This document shows positions 7,472 through 13,388 of a stretch of 15,715 bases of DNA, in pieces; position 1 is the first letter of the stretch, and every line of letters starts with the position of its first letter. The translations under genes and the position numbers were made by a program. Location: positions 1-15,715 of the forward strand of contig CAJWOB010000020.1 in assembly GCA_913043885.1 (NCBI GenBank), written 5' to 3'. Origin of the DNA: an uncultured Spirochaetaceae bacterium. GTDB taxonomy: Bacteria > Spirochaetota > Spirochaetia > SZUA-6 > Bin103. The notes under the pieces are model-generated. The model worked only from the letters and a program-made list of their open reading frames with translations. It searched no databases and was not told where the DNA came from.

Positions 7472-8094
7472 GCGACGCCAAAGCGCAGTCCGCCGCAAAA
7501 GCCAAGGCCAAGACCAAGAGTGCGGCGCCCAGCGACGGCTATGTTCCCCGCCTCAAGCTGATGTTCCAGCAGAAAGTGGCTCTGGCCCTCAATGATGAGT
7601 TCCAGTACGGCTCACCGATGCAGATTCCTCGCTTGAGCAAGATCGTGGTCTCGGTGGGCGCCGGAGAGGCCGTTGACAACCGGAAGGTCCTGGAGGACGC
7701 CGGCAACGAGCTGACCCAGATCACCGGCCGCAAGTCGGTGCGCACCAAGGCGCGTCGGTCGATAGCGGCGTTCAAGATCCGCAAGGGCATGGAGATCGGT
7801 GTGATGGTTACCCTGCGCGGCGATTACATGTTCGAGTTCCTCGACCGCCTGGTCAGCGTCGCGATCCCGCGTATCAAGGACTTTCGCGGCCTCAACGGCA
7901 ACGCGTTCGATGGCCGCGGCAACTACTCGATGGGAATCGACGACCAGACCATCTTCCCAGAGATCGACTACGACAAGGTAGAGAGGGTGAGTGGCATGAA
8001 CATCGCCATGGTCACCACGGCGCATACCGACCGCGAGGCGCGCGCGCTGCTGGCGGGCTTGGGTATGCCGTTCGAACGGCCAGGAGAGAACTAG
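7468..8094 (+). CDS. rplE: 50S ribosomal protein L5 with basic N-terminal extension
   Basis: L5 binds 5S rRNA and contacts P-site tRNA and the small-subunit head. From the GTG at 7468 the product is 208 residues, against about 180 in the family. The first 27 or so are Ala/Lys-rich (SDAKAQSAAKAKAKTKSAAP) and look disordered; the conserved part starts at about YVPRLKLMFQQKV. IPRLSKIVVSVGAGEA, TGRKSVRTKARRSIAAFKIRKG and VAIPRIKDFRGLN are standard L5 motifs, and DYDKV near the end is typical. The GTG overlaps the rplX stop and has GGGGAGG just upstream. No ATG lies between it and the conserved core, so the extension is probably translated. Confidence 0.95.
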   Translation: MSDAKAQSAAKAKAKTKSAAPSDGYVPRLKLMFQQKVALALNDEFQYGSPMQIPRLSKIVVSVGAGEAVDNRKVLEDAGNELTQITGRKSVRTKARRSIAAFKIRKGMEIGVMVTLRGDYMFEFLDRLVSVAIPRIKDFRGLNGNAFDGRGNYSMGIDDQTIFPEIDYDKVERVSGMNIAMVTTAHTDREARALLAGLGMPFERPGEN

Positions 8095-8280
8095 ATGGCA
8101 AGGCGCAGCCTCATCGTCAAAGCAAACAAGAAGCCGAAGTACCCCGTGCGACACGTCAACCGCTGTCGTGTGTGCGGTCGCGCGCGTGGTTACATGCGCA
8201 AATTCGAGATCTGTCGTGTGTGTTTCCGACAGCTGGCGAGCGAGGGGAAAATCCCCGGCGTCATCAAGTCGAGCTGGTAG
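8095..8280 (+). CDS. rpsN: 30S ribosomal protein S14, zinc-binding type
   Basis: S14 is a late-assembling protein of the small-subunit head. This is the short 61-residue zinc form, not the roughly 100-residue form lacking zinc. Two CxxC pairs, Cys24/Cys27 and Cys40/Cys43, form the zinc site, and the C-terminus FRQLASEGKIPGVIKSSW is the family signature. The ATG abuts the rplE stop and AGGAG 8 nt upstream supports it. Its stop abuts the rpsH ATG. Confidence 0.97.
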   Translation: MARRSLIVKANKKPKYPVRHVNRCRVCGRARGYMRKFEICRVCFRQLASEGKIPGVIKSSW

Positions 8281-8679
8281 ATGAGCGTTTCTGATCCAAT
8301 TGCGGACATGCTGGCCAAGCTGCACAACGCAGCCGCCGCCGGCCACGAGAGCGTCGACATCCGCCCATCGAAGGTAAAGCTTGAGGTCATCAAGATCCTC
8401 AAGACCGAGGGCTACATCAAGAACTTCAAGAAGGCAGGGGACGCCGAGCAGTGGATGATCCGGATCTTCCTCAAGTACGACGGCGACGAGAAGCCGGTCA
8501 TCCAGGGGATCAAGCGGCTGAGCAAGCCCGGTCGACGTGTGTACTCCGGCTACCGTGAGATGCCGCGCATCTTCAACGGCTTCGGCACCCTGATCGTTTC
8601 TACTTCCGCTGGGGTCACCACGGGGAAGAAGGCGCGAGATCGCAAGGTGGGCGGCGAGCTCATCTGCAGCGTCTGGTAG
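8281..8679 (+). CDS. rpsH: 30S ribosomal protein S8
   Basis: S8 organises the central domain of 16S rRNA and represses the spc operon in E. coli. The product is 132 residues, standard. SDPIADMLAKLHNA, then KVKLEVIKILKTEGYI, and C-terminal YREMPRIFNGFGTLIVSTSAGVTTGKKARDRKVGGELICSVW are typical; the usual GVMTD step reads GVTTG here. It starts with no spacer after rpsN, so it probably depends on coupled reinitiation. I could not identify an S8-binding RNA site at the rplX/rplE overlap by eye. Confidence 0.97.
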   Translation: MSVSDPIADMLAKLHNAAAAGHESVDIRPSKVKLEVIKILKTEGYIKNFKKAGDAEQWMIRIFLKYDGDEKPVIQGIKRLSKPGRRVYSGYREMPRIFNGFGTLIVSTSAGVTTGKKARDRKVGGELICSVW

Positions 8680-8691
8680 ACAGGAGCGGCT

Positions 8692-9237
8692 ATGTCACGG
8701 ATCGGCGTACTGCCAATTCCGGTGCCCGACGGGGTGGAGCTGACCTTCCAGGGGCGTAGTGTTGCTGCGAAGGGCAAGCTTGGCGAGCTTCGGCTCGAGC
8801 TCACCGGTAGCGTCGCCGCGCAACTGGAAGACGGGGCGGTTGTCGTCTCGCGGGGCGACGAGTCCAAGCAGAGCAAGTCGCTCCACGGCCTCTACCAACG
8901 GCTGATCTCCAACATGGTCACCGGCGTGTCAGAGGGCTTTCGCAAGGTGCTGCTGATCAACGGTGTGGGATATCGAGCGGAGGTGCAGGGCAATACGCTT
9001 GCCCTCAACCTCGGGTTCTCGCAGCCGGTGGAGTACGCCATCCCCGAAGGCGCCTCGATCGAAGTGGCCGATACCACGCGGGTAACCGTGTCCGGCTGCG
9101 ATCGTCAGATCGTCGGCCAGGTGGCATCGGAGATCCGCGGCTTCCGCCCGCCGGAACCCTACAAGGGCAAGGGGATTCGTTATGAGGACGAGCACGTGCG
9201 ACGAAAGGCGGGCAAGACCGCGGTGTCAGCAGCATGA
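8692..9237 (+). CDS. rplF: 50S ribosomal protein L6
   Basis: L6 is located near the factor-binding site of the large subunit and has two similar alpha/beta domains. The product is 181 residues, normal. It opens MSRIGVLPIPVPDGVEL, has FRKVLLINGVGYRAEVQGNTLALNLGFSQPVEY in the middle, and ends with the diagnostic IRGFRPPEPYKGKGIRYEDEHVRRKAGKTA. The start has AGGAG 5 nt upstream in a 12-nt gap. Overlaps rplR by ATGA. Confidence 0.97.
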   Translation: MSRIGVLPIPVPDGVELTFQGRSVAAKGKLGELRLELTGSVAAQLEDGAVVVSRGDESKQSKSLHGLYQRLISNMVTGVSEGFRKVLLINGVGYRAEVQGNTLALNLGFSQPVEYAIPEGASIEVADTTRVTVSGCDRQIVGQVASEIRGFRPPEPYKGKGIRYEDEHVRRKAGKTAVSAA

Positions 9238-9593
9238 GCCGAGCCGCTGACAAACGGGCACGCTGGATCAGGCGCAAGCGGCACATTCGACAGAGTGTGC
9301 GCGGGACTGCCGAGCGGCCGCGCCTCACCGTGTACAAGAGCAACCGCCACACCTACGCACAGGTTATCGACGACGACGCCGGGCGCACTCTGGTCGCGGC
9401 ATCCAATAGAGAGAAGGAGCTCAGTTCGCTGTCAAATGACGTTTCCGGCGCGACACAGTTGGGTGAGAGTCTCGGCAAGCGGCTGGCAGATCAGAAGATC
9501 ACCACCCTCGTGTTCGATCGCAACGGCTATCCGTTTGCCGGCAAGGTGCAGGCCATAGCCGAGGGTGTGCGCAAGGCGGGTATTCGCGTATGA
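9234..9593 (+). CDS. rplR: 50S ribosomal protein L18
   Basis: L18 binds 5S rRNA together with L5 and L25. The product is 119 residues, typical. A basic N-terminus (KRARWIRRKRHIRQSVRGTAERPRLTVYKSNRH) is followed by YAQVIDDDAGRTLVAASN, then GESLGKRLADQKITTLVFDRNGYPFAGKVQAIAEGVRKAGIRV, the usual C-terminal block. Starts at ATGA overlapping rplF and ends at ATGA overlapping rpsE, so rplF, rplR and rpsE are strongly coupled. Confidence 0.97.
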   Translation: MSRAADKRARWIRRKRHIRQSVRGTAERPRLTVYKSNRHTYAQVIDDDAGRTLVAASNREKELSSLSNDVSGATQLGESLGKRLADQKITTLVFDRNGYPFAGKVQAIAEGVRKAGIRV

Positions 9594-10147
9594 GCGGCCC
9601 ACGAATGGGCGGCCCGCGAATGGGCGGCCCGCGAATGGGCGGCCCGCGACGCTTCAACGATCGTCGCGAGAGCGACCTCTTCGAGAAACTGGTGCGGCTC
9701 AACCGCATCGCCAAAGTGGTCAAGGGCGGGCGTCGCTTCTCCTTCTCCGCGCTGGTGGTGGTGGGAGATCGCAACGGTCGTGTCGGCTACGGGTTCGGCA
9801 AGGCCAACTACGTCGCCGACGCAATTCGCAAGAGCACGGAGCGGGCCCGACGCAACATGGTGACCGTTCCGCGGCGCAAGTCGACCGTGCCACACACCGT
9901 CAACGGCGTCTTCAAGGGTGCGAAGGTGCTCCTGAAGCCGGCGGCGCCCGGCACCGGCATCATCGCCGGCGGTCCGGTGCGAGCGGTCATGGAGGCGGCC
10001 GGTATCACTGACGTGCTCAGCAAGTCACTCGGATCGCAGAACTCCATGAACATCGTCAAGGCGGCATTCGAAGGACTCGGCGGCCTCATGGATGCGCCGA
10101 CGGTGGCCGCGCGTCGCGGCAAGCCGATTCAGGAGATTTGGGGTTAG
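9590..10147 (+). CDS. rpsE: 30S ribosomal protein S5 with repetitive N-terminus
   Basis: S5 lines the mRNA channel and affects decoding accuracy. The product is 185 residues. The core is standard: EKLVRLNRIAKVVKGGRRFSFSALVVVGDRNGRVGYG (double-stranded-RNA-binding-like domain), then RKSTERARRNMVTVP, and the C-terminal domain with GTGIIAGGPVRAVMEAAGITDVLSKSLGS. The unusual part is residues 1-20, which read MSGPR followed by three copies of MGGPR, encoded by a perfect 15-bp tandem repeat. Each repeat supplies an in-frame ATG, so the exact initiator cannot be proven, but only the first ATG overlaps the rplR stop (ATGA). Confidence 0.96.
   Translation: MSGPRMGGPRMGGPRMGGPRRFNDRRESDLFEKLVRLNRIAKVVKGGRRFSFSALVVVGDRNGRVGYGFGKANYVADAIRKSTERARRNMVTVPRRKSTVPHTVNGVFKGAKVLLKPAAPGTGIIAGGPVRAVMEAAGITDVLSKSLGSQNSMNIVKAAFEGLGGLMDAPTVAARRGKPIQEIWG
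9601..9645 (+). repeat. Tandem 15-bp repeat, three copies, inside rpsE
   Basis: Three consecutive 15-bp units, the last two identical (GCGAATGGGCGGCCC) and the first different only at its opening base. They encode repeated RMGGP in the S5 N-terminal tail. Copy number in such a perfect repeat can change by replication slippage without breaking the frame, so strains may differ in length here. Confidence 0.95.
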
Positions 10148-10152
10148 CGCCC

Positions 10153-10536
10153 GTGGACGAGCAACAGGCGGCCGGCGATTCGGCCGGACAGGCCGGCGCC
10201 GCGAAGGCAGCCGCTGCCGATAGCAAGCCCGACAAGAAGGCCGGCGCAAAGAAGTCGGCGACAGCGGCGAAACCCGCCAGCAAGCGCAAGCCGTCGGCCA
10301 AGGCGGGCACCAAAGCTAGGGCCGCGACCGTCCAGTTGCAGCTGGTCAGGAGCCCGATCGGTCGCTCCCCTGCGCACCGTAGGACCGTGGCGGCGCTGGG
10401 CCTGCGCAGGATAGGCCACACAATTGAGAAGCAAGTCGACCCGGCGGTGCTGGGGATGGTTCAACAAGTCCGCTACATGCTCCGCGTCGACGGACAAACC
10501 CTGACCGACGCCGGCAAAGACGCTGCAGGCGACTAG
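10153..10536 (+). CDS. rpmD: 50S ribosomal protein L30 with long N-terminal extension
   Basis: L30 is a small large-subunit protein, normally about 60 residues. Here the recognisable core starts near residue 59 (VQLQLVRSPIGRSPAHRRTVAALGLRRIGHTIEKQVDPAVLGMVQQVRYMLRV). It is preceded by a Lys/Ala/Pro-rich stretch (KKAGAKKSATAAKPASKRKP) resembling histone H1-type tails, and followed by about 14 residues ending KDAAGD. GTG 10153 was chosen because a GGGG lies 9 nt upstream; TTG 10138, overlapping the rpsE end, is an in-frame alternative giving 132 residues. There is no ATG between the frame opening and the core, so some or all of the extension depends on a weak start. Position between rpsE and rplO confirms the identity. 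Confidence 0.9.
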   Translation: MDEQQAAGDSAGQAGAAKAAAADSKPDKKAGAKKSATAAKPASKRKPSAKAGTKARAATVQLQLVRSPIGRSPAHRRTVAALGLRRIGHTIEKQVDPAVLGMVQQVRYMLRVDGQTLTDAGKDAAGD

Positions 10537-10552
10537 CTATCATCGTGGAGAC

Positions 10553-10563
10553 GAGGAGAGAGG
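10553..10563 (+). promoter_or_regulatory. Ribosome binding site of rplO
   Basis: A long purine run (GAGGAGAGAGG) ends 3 nt before the rplO ATG at 10567; its GAGGAG part is 8 nt away. It lies in a 30-nt gap, one of the larger gaps in the block. Confidence 0.7.
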
Positions 10564-10566
10564 ATC

Positions 10567-11142
10567 ATGTCCACTGACGGGCCTCGCCGGCCGCACGGAG
10601 CGACCCGTCGCCGCAAGGTGCTCGGTCGCGGTGCCGGAAGCGGCAGCGGCGCCACCGCCGGCCGCGGCACCAAAGGTCAGAACGCACGCTCTGGTGGTGG
10701 CGTACGCCCCGGCTTCGAGGGCGGCCAGATGCCGCTCTTTCGTCGGGTTGCCCGGCGCGGCTTCTCGAACGTGCGCTTCCGTACCGCCACCGTTGCGCTC
10801 GGTCTCGACCAGCTGGAAGCGGCGTTCGCGGATGGCGATGTGGTGGACCAGGCCGCTCTGATCGGCAGAGGGCTGATCGCCGAGGGCGTGGACGCGGTCA
10901 AGATCCTGGCCAACGGCTCACTGACGCGCAAGCTCGAGGTGCGCCTGGGCAAGGTGTCGGCCGCGGCACGCTCGGCTATCGAAGCTGCCGGCGGTAGCGT
11001 GGTGGCGGCGAGCGAAGAGGCCCCCGCCCAGCCCAAGGCGGTGGCCGGCCCTGTGGCCGAGCCGGCTGCCGGGGACGGCGCCGCGGACGACGGCGTAGAC
11101 GCGGCGGAAAGCGCCGCTCCGGCAGAGGAGCCCGATGGCTAG
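10567..11142 (+). CDS. rplO: 50S ribosomal protein L15 with acidic C-terminal tail
   Basis: L15 is a late-assembling large-subunit protein with a long unstructured N-terminal arm. The product is 191 residues, against about 145 typical. The arm is clear: RRRKVLGRGAGSGSGATAGRGTKGQNARSGGGVRPGFEGGQMPLFRRVARRGF. The globular part follows (LEAAFADGDVVDQAAL, then VKILANGSLTRKLEVRLGKVSAAARSAIEAAGGSV). From about residue 150 there is a 42-residue Ala/Pro/Glu/Asp tail with no family counterpart. Its last 8 nt overlap the start of secY, so the tail and the secY start share sequence. Confidence 0.95.
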   Translation: MSTDGPRRPHGATRRRKVLGRGAGSGSGATAGRGTKGQNARSGGGVRPGFEGGQMPLFRRVARRGFSNVRFRTATVALGLDQLEAAFADGDVVDQAALIGRGLIAEGVDAVKILANGSLTRKLEVRLGKVSAAARSAIEAAGGSVVAASEEAPAQPKAVAGPVAEPAAGDGAADDGVDAAESAAPAEEPDG

Positions 11143-12457
11143 CAACCCCATCGTCGACATGTTCCGGATCAAGGATCTGAGGGATCGGATCCTGTTCACG
11201 ATTGGCATGCTCCTGGTATTCCGCCTCGGTGCGGTGCTGCCAATCCCGGGGATCAATGTCGCCGCGCTGAGCGCCTTCTTCTCGCAGCAGCAGTCATCGG
11301 GCGCAGTGGGGATCACCGACTACTTCGATTTCTTCTCTGGCGGCGCGTTCAGCAATTTCTCGGTGTTCATGTTGGGCGTCGTCCCCTACATCACGGCGTC
11401 GATCATCATGCAGTTGCTGCTGATGGTGTTCCCCAAGCTCAAGCGCATCTCTGAGCAAGAGGGCGGCCGACGCCGGATTCAGCGCTATACCCGTATCGGG
11501 ACGGTCGCTGTCTGTCTGGTGCAGTCGTTTACTGCAACACAGTTCGCAAACAGCATCCCGAACGCCATGACCATGCAGCCGGTGGCCTTCACCTTCCTAT
11601 CGATGCTGACCGTTACCGCGGGCACCATCTTCCTGATGTGGGTGGGCGAGCAGATCACGCAACGCGGCATCGGCAACGGCATATCGCTGCTGATCTTTTC
11701 CGGCATCGTTGCGCGCATCCCGAACTCCCTCTGGCTGATCATCCAGCAGATCCAACGCCAGGATCTCAACCCGGTGTTCGTTATCGTCGTGTTTGGGATC
11801 TTCGTCGGCGTTATCGCCCTAATCGTCTACGAGCAACAGGGCCAGCGGAAGATTCCGGTCAACTACGCCAAGCGAGTGGTCGGGCGGAAGTTGTACGGCC
11901 CTCAGAACGCCTATCTGCCGTTCAAGATCAATCCCTCGGGCGTGATCCCGGTGATCTTCGCCTCGTCGATCCTGATCTTCCCGCTGCAGATAGCACAGAA
12001 CCTTGGTAGTCGCTGGGAGTGGCTGTCACGATTGGCCGCTTGGTTGCATCCGAACGGCGCCCCCTACGTCATCGTCTACGCACTGCTAATTGTGTTCTTC
12101 GCCTACTTCTACACTCAGGCGACGTTGAACCCTATTGAGATTGCCAAGCAGATACGCGAGAATGGCGGCTCGATTAGAGGCATCAGCTCGGAGAACATGC
12201 GTGCGTACCTCACGCGGATCCTCAACCGGATCATCCTCCCGGGTGCGTTGTTCCTCGGGTTTATTGCCATCATTCCCACCATCCTGCAGGCGGTGTTCGG
12301 CTTTCCGTCTCAGGTTGCCTTCATTCTCGGCGGGACATCGCTGCTGATCATGGTGGGCGTGGACTTGGATACGATGAGTCAGATAGAGGGGCACCTGCGG
12401 ATGCATCACCACGAGGGGCTGAGCAAGCGCGGCAGAATCCGCGGTAGGAACCTGTAG
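11135..12457 (+). CDS. secY: Protein translocase subunit SecY
   Basis: SecY forms the protein-conducting channel of the inner membrane with SecE and SecG. The product is 440 residues, standard. About ten hydrophobic segments are visible: near residues 17-36, 73-95, 116-135, 149-170, 178-200, 214-235, 268-290, 305-327, 367-386 and 394-412. The plug region before the second segment (DFFSGGAFSNFSVFMLG) and the GNGIS motif near the fifth are conserved. The cytoplasmic loop before segment 9 reads GGSIRGISSENMRAYL and lacks the usual PGIRPG motif. The C-terminus is MHHHEGLSKRGRIRGRNL rather than the RxYEG type. Both resemble spirochaete SecY as I recall it. Overlaps rplO by 8 nt. Confidence 0.97.
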   Translation: MASNPIVDMFRIKDLRDRILFTIGMLLVFRLGAVLPIPGINVAALSAFFSQQQSSGAVGITDYFDFFSGGAFSNFSVFMLGVVPYITASIIMQLLLMVFPKLKRISEQEGGRRRIQRYTRIGTVAVCLVQSFTATQFANSIPNAMTMQPVAFTFLSMLTVTAGTIFLMWVGEQITQRGIGNGISLLIFSGIVARIPNSLWLIIQQIQRQDLNPVFVIVVFGIFVGVIALIVYEQQGQRKIPVNYAKRVVGRKLYGPQNAYLPFKINPSGVIPVIFASSILIFPLQIAQNLGSRWEWLSRLAAWLHPNGAPYVIVYALLIVFFAYFYTQATLNPIEIAKQIRENGGSIRGISSENMRAYLTRILNRIILPGALFLGFIAIIPTILQAVFGFPSQVAFILGGTSLLIMVGVDLDTMSQIEGHLRMHHHEGLSKRGRIRGRNL

Positions 12458-12474
12458 TCCGGATAGGCAGGCGC

Positions 12475-12480
12475 AAGGAG
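12475..12480 (+). promoter_or_regulatory. Ribosome binding site of rpmJ
   Basis: AAGGAG lies 6 nt before the rpmJ ATG at 12487, in a 29-nt gap after secY. It supports the start of this very short gene. Confidence 0.75.
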
Positions 12481-12486
12481 CAAGAG

Positions 12487-12603
12487 ATGAAGGTGCGGGT
12501 AAGCGTCAAGAAGATGTGCGACAAGTGCAAAGTGATTCGCCGCCGCGGGGTGGTGCGGATTATCTGCGAGAATCCGAAGCACAAGCAGCGGCAGCGCGGC
12601 TGA
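12487..12603 (+). CDS. rpmJ: 50S ribosomal protein L36, zinc-binding type
   Basis: L36 is the smallest large-subunit protein and helps organise 23S rRNA late in assembly. The product is 38 residues, the usual length of the zinc form. Cys11, Cys14, Cys27 and His32 form the classic CxxC...C....H site, and the sequence begins MKVRVSVKKMCDKCK. It sits directly between secY and rpsM; adk, map and infA, which lie here in many bacteria, are absent. The ATG has a consensus ribosome binding site. Confidence 0.97.
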   Translation: MKVRVSVKKMCDKCKVIRRRGVVRIICENPKHKQRQRG

Positions 12604-12610
12604 GGGGGGG
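12604..12610 (+). promoter_or_regulatory. G-tract ribosome binding site of rpsM
   Basis: Seven G residues directly after the rpmJ TGA stop lie 3 nt before the rpsM ATG. With the preceding GA they read GAGGGGGGG, which can pair with the pyrimidine-rich 3' end of 16S rRNA. No better Shine-Dalgarno sequence is present in the 10-nt gap. Confidence 0.55.
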
Positions 12611-12613
12611 CGA

Positions 12614-12994
12614 ATGGCACGAATAGCGGGCATCGACCTTCCGAACAAGCCGGTGCAGGTCGCCCTCACCTACATCTACGGCATAGGCAACACCAGTGCG
12701 CAGAAGATCTGCGCCGCCTCCGGTGTCGACGGCACGATGCGGATGAACGATGTGGCGGCGGACGATGTCGCAGCCCTCATCAAGCTCATCGACGGCGAGT
12801 ACAACACGGAGGGGCGGCTGCGCACGGAAGAGGCGATGAACATCAAGCGCCTCATGGATATCGGCTGCTATCGCGGCATTCGGCACCGGCGCGGCCTGCC
12901 CGTGCACGGTCAACGGACCCGCACCAATGCGCGAATTCGAAAGGGTAAGCGCAAGACTGTGGCCGGCAAGAAGCAAGCACCATCAGCGAAGTAA
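12614..12994 (+). CDS. rpsM: 30S ribosomal protein S13
   Basis: S13 is in the head of the small subunit and makes bridges to L5 and contacts tRNA. The product is 126 residues, normal. MARIAGIDLPNKPVQVALTYIYGIGNTSAQKIC is the standard helix-two-turn-helix start, and the C-terminus has YRGIRHRRGLPVHGQRTRTNARIRKGKRKTVAGKK. The final residues (QAPSAK) are a short basic tail. First gene of the alpha group, 10 nt after rpmJ, so the spc and alpha groups run together. Confidence 0.97.
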   Translation: MARIAGIDLPNKPVQVALTYIYGIGNTSAQKICAASGVDGTMRMNDVAADDVAALIKLIDGEYNTEGRLRTEEAMNIKRLMDIGCYRGIRHRRGLPVHGQRTRTNARIRKGKRKTVAGKKQAPSAK

Positions 12995-12995
12995 C

Positions 12996-13000
12996 GGGGA
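12996..13000 (+). promoter_or_regulatory. Ribosome binding site that supports the rpsK TTG start
   Basis: GGGGA lies 7 nt before TTG 13008. The TTG codon is followed by AKTRKGTKKNVSQG, the expected S11 N-terminus, and no ATG or GTG gives it, so the site and the homology agree on a TTG start. Confidence 0.65.
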
Positions 13001-13007
13001 TTAGCGA

Positions 13008-13385
13008 TTGGCCAAGACCAGGAAAGGGACGAAGAAGAACGTCTCTCAAGGTAACGTCTACATTCAGGCGACCTTCAACAATACGATTGTCACCATCACC
13101 GACCTGATGGGGAACGCTCTGTCGTGGGCGTCCGCCGGTGCGCTCGGTTTCCGTGGTGCCAAGAAGTCGACACCGTTCGCGGCACAGACCACCGCCGAGA
13201 CGGCCGCCAAAAAGGCGATGGAGTTCGGTCTCCAGGAAGTGAACGTGTTTGTAAAGGGCCCGGGAGGCGGCGGTGAGTCCGCGATCCGCTCTCTGGGCGC
13301 CCTCGGACTGCGTGTACGCACTATTCGCAACATCACACCCATCCCGCACAACGGCTGCCGGCCGCAGAAGAAGCGGCGGGTATAG
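13008..13385 (+). CDS. rpsK: 30S ribosomal protein S11
   Basis: S11 sits on the platform of the small subunit near the mRNA exit. The product is 125 residues. The core ATFNNTIVTITDLMGNALSWASAGALGFRGAKKSTPFAAQ is diagnostic, as is KGPGGGGESAIRSLGALGLRV. The C-terminus is PHNGCRPQKKRRV, where most bacteria have two prolines (CRPPK). The PHNG site, where isoaspartate forms in E. coli, is kept. It starts with the rare codon TTG. Two TAG stops in a row end the gene, and rpsD starts immediately after the second. Confidence 0.96.
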   Translation: MAKTRKGTKKNVSQGNVYIQATFNNTIVTITDLMGNALSWASAGALGFRGAKKSTPFAAQTTAETAAKKAMEFGLQEVNVFVKGPGGGGESAIRSLGALGLRVRTIRNITPIPHNGCRPQKKRRV

Positions 13386-13388
13386 TAG

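Noticed and set aside
9601..9645. The 15-bp repeats as a CRISPR-like or protein-binding array
   Set aside because: Units are directly adjacent with no spacers, stay in frame with rpsE and encode a regular pentapeptide, so a coding tandem repeat is sufficient.
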